A DNA stretch of 64,000 nucleotides from a halophilic archaeon SHRA6. GTDB lineage: Archaea > Halobacteriota > Halobacteria > Halobacteriales > Haloferacaceae. Made by a program: the position numbers and the translations under genes. Every line of letters begins with the position of its first letter. Within the stretch, counting starts at the first letter, position 1. The stretch lies in contig ML241294.1 of assembly GCA_005239175.1 (NCBI GenBank), positions 310,001-374,000 on the forward strand. Reading direction: 5' to 3'. This document shows positions 61,679 to 64,000 of this stretch, piece after piece. The notes beneath the pieces were generated by a model that saw only the letters and a list, made by a program, of their open reading frames with translations, ran no database searches and was not told where the DNA came from.

Positions 61679-63013
61679 TTACAGCGTGTCCATGAAGCCG
61701 TCTGTCGCCGCCTCGACATCGTACGGATCGAGGAAGGTGTCGGCCAGGACATCCGAGAGATCTGCCTGTAGCGACTGGTTGACTGCCAGCCCGTGAGCGA
61801 TCGCCGGTGGTCGGTGCTCTGCGTCCTGGAAGTCTTCGATCGTCTCTGTGAGGTACGGACTGAAGTCCGACGTATCGACGTCGCGCGTCGGGATCGATCC
61901 CTTCAGGCGGTTGAACTCAATCTGTGCGGTTTCGCTGCCAGCGAACCGCAGGAATGCGTGAGTCTCATCGGGACTCGGGTTGTCCGACGGATAGATGAAT
62001 GAGTCGACGTGGAAGCCGTACATGTTCTCGGTCCCGGGGAACTGGATACGGTCCCAGTCGGTCCCGAACTCAAGGCCCTCGGCCACGTATGCGCCGGCGG
62101 CCCAGTTGCCCTGGTGGATGAAGCCGGCGTCGCCGGCCATGATTCGTTGGTTTGCCTCGGTGAATCCGATCTCGGGAGCGTCGTCGTTGAGGTAGTTGTC
62201 GAGCAGCTCCTCAACGCGCTCGAAGCTCTCCTGAACGGCACTTCTGTCGCCGTTGCCCTCGATAAAGTTCATGTACGCGTCGAATCCCTGTCCGCCGAGC
62301 ATGACCTGCGCCCAAAGCTGCAGGACAGTCCACGGTGCAAGCGAGTTCGCGTACGGTTGGGCGTCGGTTTCGGACTCGATCGCTGCGAGCGCATCGAGGA
62401 GCGCGTCGAAGCTATCAATACTGTCTGGATCAACGCCTGCAGCCTCGACAACCTCAACATTATAGAAGACATCATTCATCCGGTGAGAGCCGATCGGCAC
62501 GGCCGCCATCCCGCCGTCGAACTGGCAGAGTTCTGCGACCTCTTCGACGTGGGCGTCGAACAGTCCAGCCTCTTCCCACACTTCAGCTTCCATGTCGCCG
62601 AGGACGCCCTCGTACTGATCGAGGTTTTTCCCGGGCCACCCGGCAAACGCGCTTGGCGGCACACCGTCACGGAGGCGGCTCGCGACCGAGGCGTCGAGTT
62701 CGACGTTACCGCCGCCACCGATCGCACGGAAGGAGGTGTCCATGTCCGGATACTCCTCCTCGAAGGCGGTGATGAGCGCATCAACGGCATCCGCGCCGTC
62801 GCCGCCTGTCCACCCGTGCATGACTTCGAGGGTCTCACTCCAGCCGCTATCGTCGCCGTTACCGTTGCCACCGTTGCCGTTACCGCCGTTGCCGTTACCG
62901 CCGTTGCCGCCGTCGCCGGTACACCCAGCGAGGCCGGCAACCCCGAGCGCACCAGTCAGTCGTAGCACTTGCCGTCGGGAAGGACGTGCGTCCTCCAGGG
63001 ACTGTTGAGTCAT
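61679..63013 (-). CDS. sugar ABC substrate-binding lipoprotein, second system
   Basis: 444 aa. A twin-arginine-like start (RPSRRQVLRLTGALG) and lipobox AGC are followed by about 22 Gly/Asn residues and a SBP_bac_1 domain (LEVMHGWTGGDGADAVDALI). The domain resembles haloarchaeal glucose-type binding proteins (GWPGKNLDQYEG, NWAAGAYVAEG). It is the first gene of the operon; the sugar is not determined. The promoter TTTTAAGTAC lies 33-43 nt upstream. Confidence 0.9.
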   Translation of the reverse strand: MTQQSLEDARPSRRQVLRLTGALGVAGLAGCTGDGGNGGNGNGGNGNGGNGNGDDSGWSETLEVMHGWTGGDGADAVDALITAFEEEYPDMDTSFRAIGGGGNVELDASVASRLRDGVPPSAFAGWPGKNLDQYEGVLGDMEAEVWEEAGLFDAHVEEVAELCQFDGGMAAVPIGSHRMNDVFYNVEVVEAAGVDPDSIDSFDALLDALAAIESETDAQPYANSLAPWTVLQLWAQVMLGGQGFDAYMNFIEGNGDRSAVQESFERVEELLDNYLNDDAPEIGFTEANQRIMAGDAGFIHQGNWAAGAYVAEGLEFGTDWDRIQFPGTENMYGFHVDSFIYPSDNPSPDETHAFLRFAGSETAQIEFNRLKGSIPTRDVDTSDFSPYLTETIEDFQDAEHRPPAIAHGLAVNQSLQADLSDVLADTFLDPYDVEAATDGFMDTL

Positions 63014-63045
63014 TGCTGTAATCCGTTTTGACGCTTGGAACGCGG

Positions 63046-63056
63046 GTACTTAAAAC
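63046..63056 (-). promoter_or_regulatory. TATA box of the second sugar importer
   Basis: GTTTTAAGTAC on the minus strand, 33-43 nt before the ATG at 63013. Confidence 0.5.
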
Positions 63057-63192
63057 TAACTATCGTTATAATTATTTTTCATTCGACCGATCGACCGGAA
63101 CGTATTTGATCGGTCCTAAGTGTACTGATACCTATGCCCACAGTTTGCAACTGGAAGACGATCGGACGTCGACAGCTCGGTGGTGTCGGGCG

Positions 63193-63609
63193 ATGACTGA
63201 CGAGGACACTGGTGTCGACGGTGAGAATACTGGAGTCGGCGGTGAGGACACTGCCGGAGACAGCGAGGAGACAAGCGTCAACAACGTGGATATCGGTTTT
63301 GAAGAAGGATCGGATCCATCAGCTCCCGAGACAGACAAAACGTACGACCTCCGAAATCTCGGCAATATCAAAGCCGAGTGGGACGCGACGACAATCTACC
63401 TGCCAGCGGAACTCAAGAGTGCAGTTGAGTTGGCGTATCGGCGATCGAGCTACGAGTGCAAACGCGAGTGCGGGTACGACATGCAGAAGCTCCAGGACTT
63501 CTATCCGCTGTTGATCGCAATGGGATTGAATAACCTCAACCGATCTGACTCTGACGACATGCTAACACTGTTAGCGTACGTCCAATCGGAGTACGGCGCT
63601 GACTCGTAG
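63193..63609 (+). CDS. small haloarchaeal protein of unknown function
   Basis: 138 aa from ATG 63193. The first about 45 residues are disordered, Gly/Glu/Asp-rich and repetitive (TGVDGENTGVGGEDTAG). The rest is a compact helical domain (YLPAELKSAVELAYRRSSYE, DFYPLLIAMGLNNLN) with two close cysteines (CKREC). The style recalls short haloarchaeal plasmid-type DNA-binding proteins in which an acidic tail precedes a ribbon/helix domain, but no family is firmly recognised. Upstream in-frame codons back to 63028 look non-coding. Confidence 0.6.
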   Translation: MTDEDTGVDGENTGVGGEDTAGDSEETSVNNVDIGFEEGSDPSAPETDKTYDLRNLGNIKAEWDATTIYLPAELKSAVELAYRRSSYECKRECGYDMQKLQDFYPLLIAMGLNNLNRSDSDDMLTLLAYVQSEYGADS

Positions 63610-63763
63610 CGACGGTTACGTTGGTCTCTCAGTGCGTAGCTCTCTCGGTGCGTTAACCACTACAGTTCTTCATGCGGATACGGGATCTATTGGCCCGTAG
63701 TCACCGAATATCGGGTCGATCGGGCTGATCGGCTGCCAGTAAGAGAGTGAGCGACAGTGAGAA

Positions 63764-63810
63764 AAAGTAATACTAGTATGACCAAAATTCGCTGAAATAC
63801 GTATTACTTT
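63764..63810. repeat. nested inverted repeats
   Basis: Arms AAAGTAATAC and GTATTACTTT pair perfectly over 10 bp across a 27-bp spacer. Each arm overlaps a further 10-bp palindrome. Confidence 0.55.
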
Positions 63811-63827
63811 CAATACTGCCACCCAAG

Positions 63828-63849
63828 GTTACACTTGTACATTTGTAAC
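63828..63849. promoter_or_regulatory. dispersed palindrome RTTACA-N10-TGTAAY, copy 4
   Basis: GTTACA, ten bases, TGTAAC, next to the nested inverted repeats at 63764-63810. Confidence 0.55.
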
Positions 63850-64000
63850 GGTGGTGTCCAGTCGATCGCCACGACGTTCGCGCGCCGAGTCGATCCACTA
63901 TTCGCGTGCGCGCAATATACTAATAAACAAACAGATAAAAAGTGACATATAACCAGATATACGTCCGCGCGCGGCAAAATTTTGTGCCTAAACCGTATGC

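Larger units (their letters stand above)
63610..64000. other. palindrome-rich intergenic region at the window end
   Basis: 391 bases with no gene. It contains 10-bp perfect inverted repeats (63764-63773 and 63801-63810), short palindromes ATACTAGTAT (63770-63779) and AATACGTATT (63796-63805), the TTACA palindrome copy 4 (63828-63849), and an A+T-rich run at about 63915-63965. Confidence 0.5.

Noticed and set aside
62850-62935. Short-period repeats that could be mistaken for a CRISPR or minisatellite
   Set aside because: They encode the Gly/Asn spacer of a lipoprotein, as at 27130-27220 and 37550-37650; there are no spacers of constant length and no cas genes.
1-64000. tRNA, rRNA or integrase attachment site explaining the island
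   Set aside because: I saw no cloverleaf-like sequence, rRNA segment or integrase gene on either strand; covariance-model searches would be needed to exclude small RNAs.

Overview
The window is a piece of haloarchaeal (class Halobacteria) chromosome or megaplasmid. The evidence is acidic proteins, Tat-type twin-arginine lipoproteins with Gly/Asn linkers, TATA-like elements about 25-35 nt upstream of start codons (short or absent leaders), an RdfA plus SMC-related (ASRP) gene pair, and many CGATCG words. It is an accessory, catabolic region: four complete ABC importers plus one oligopeptide importer, each beside degradation genes and mostly beside its own regulator. No rRNA, tRNA or CRISPR array was recognised.

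Region by region. 0.3-14.1 kb: CoA-thioester catabolism of an organic (probably aromatic or branched) acid, with an AMP-forming acyl-CoA ligase, a two-subunit CoA-transferase, a branched-chain-amino-acid-type (Liv) importer, three different crotonases, a 3-hydroxyacyl-CoA dehydrogenase, a USP and an aldehyde dehydrogenase. 14.3-21.0 kb: a small P-loop kinase; an MMPL/RND exporter with a CARDB-type surface protein; a divergent TetR regulator with a 20-bp perfect palindrome upstream; and an RNA-ligase-like protein that has lost its catalytic residues. 21.0-29.8 kb: an oligopeptide importer operon (with a fused DppD-DppF ATPase), a DUF1028 protein, a hydantoinase/carbamoylase-type amidase and a divergent IclR regulator. 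29.9-32.5 kb: rdfA and the ASRP gene. 32.6-44.3 kb: a galactoside locus with KDPG-type aldolase, sugar importer, GH4 alpha-galactosidase, SDR (probable galactose dehydrogenase), galactonate dehydratase, IclR and GH42 beta-galactosidase. 44.4-47.5 kb: a transducer (MCP) and a membrane protein. 47.65 kb: the 3' remnant of an SDR gene.

47.9-58.4 kb is an A+T-richer island carrying IclR, L-asparaginase, amidase and a second Liv-type importer. It lies between two MITE-like repeats in inverted orientation and ends in a decayed IS6-family element 25 bp from the next gene. 58.4-63.0 kb is a second sugar importer, whose operon was probably cut by the island: the SDR remnant at 47.65 kb has the right orientation to have been its last gene. 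63.2-64 kb holds one small gene and a palindrome-rich A+T-rich stretch.

Two non-coding patterns stand out. A 22-bp RTTACA-N10-TGTAAY palindrome occurs four times, always outside genes (24, 29856, 44346, 63828). A GTTTC-N7-GAAAY palindrome occurs in four intergenic regions of the galactoside locus and looks like a pathway operator.
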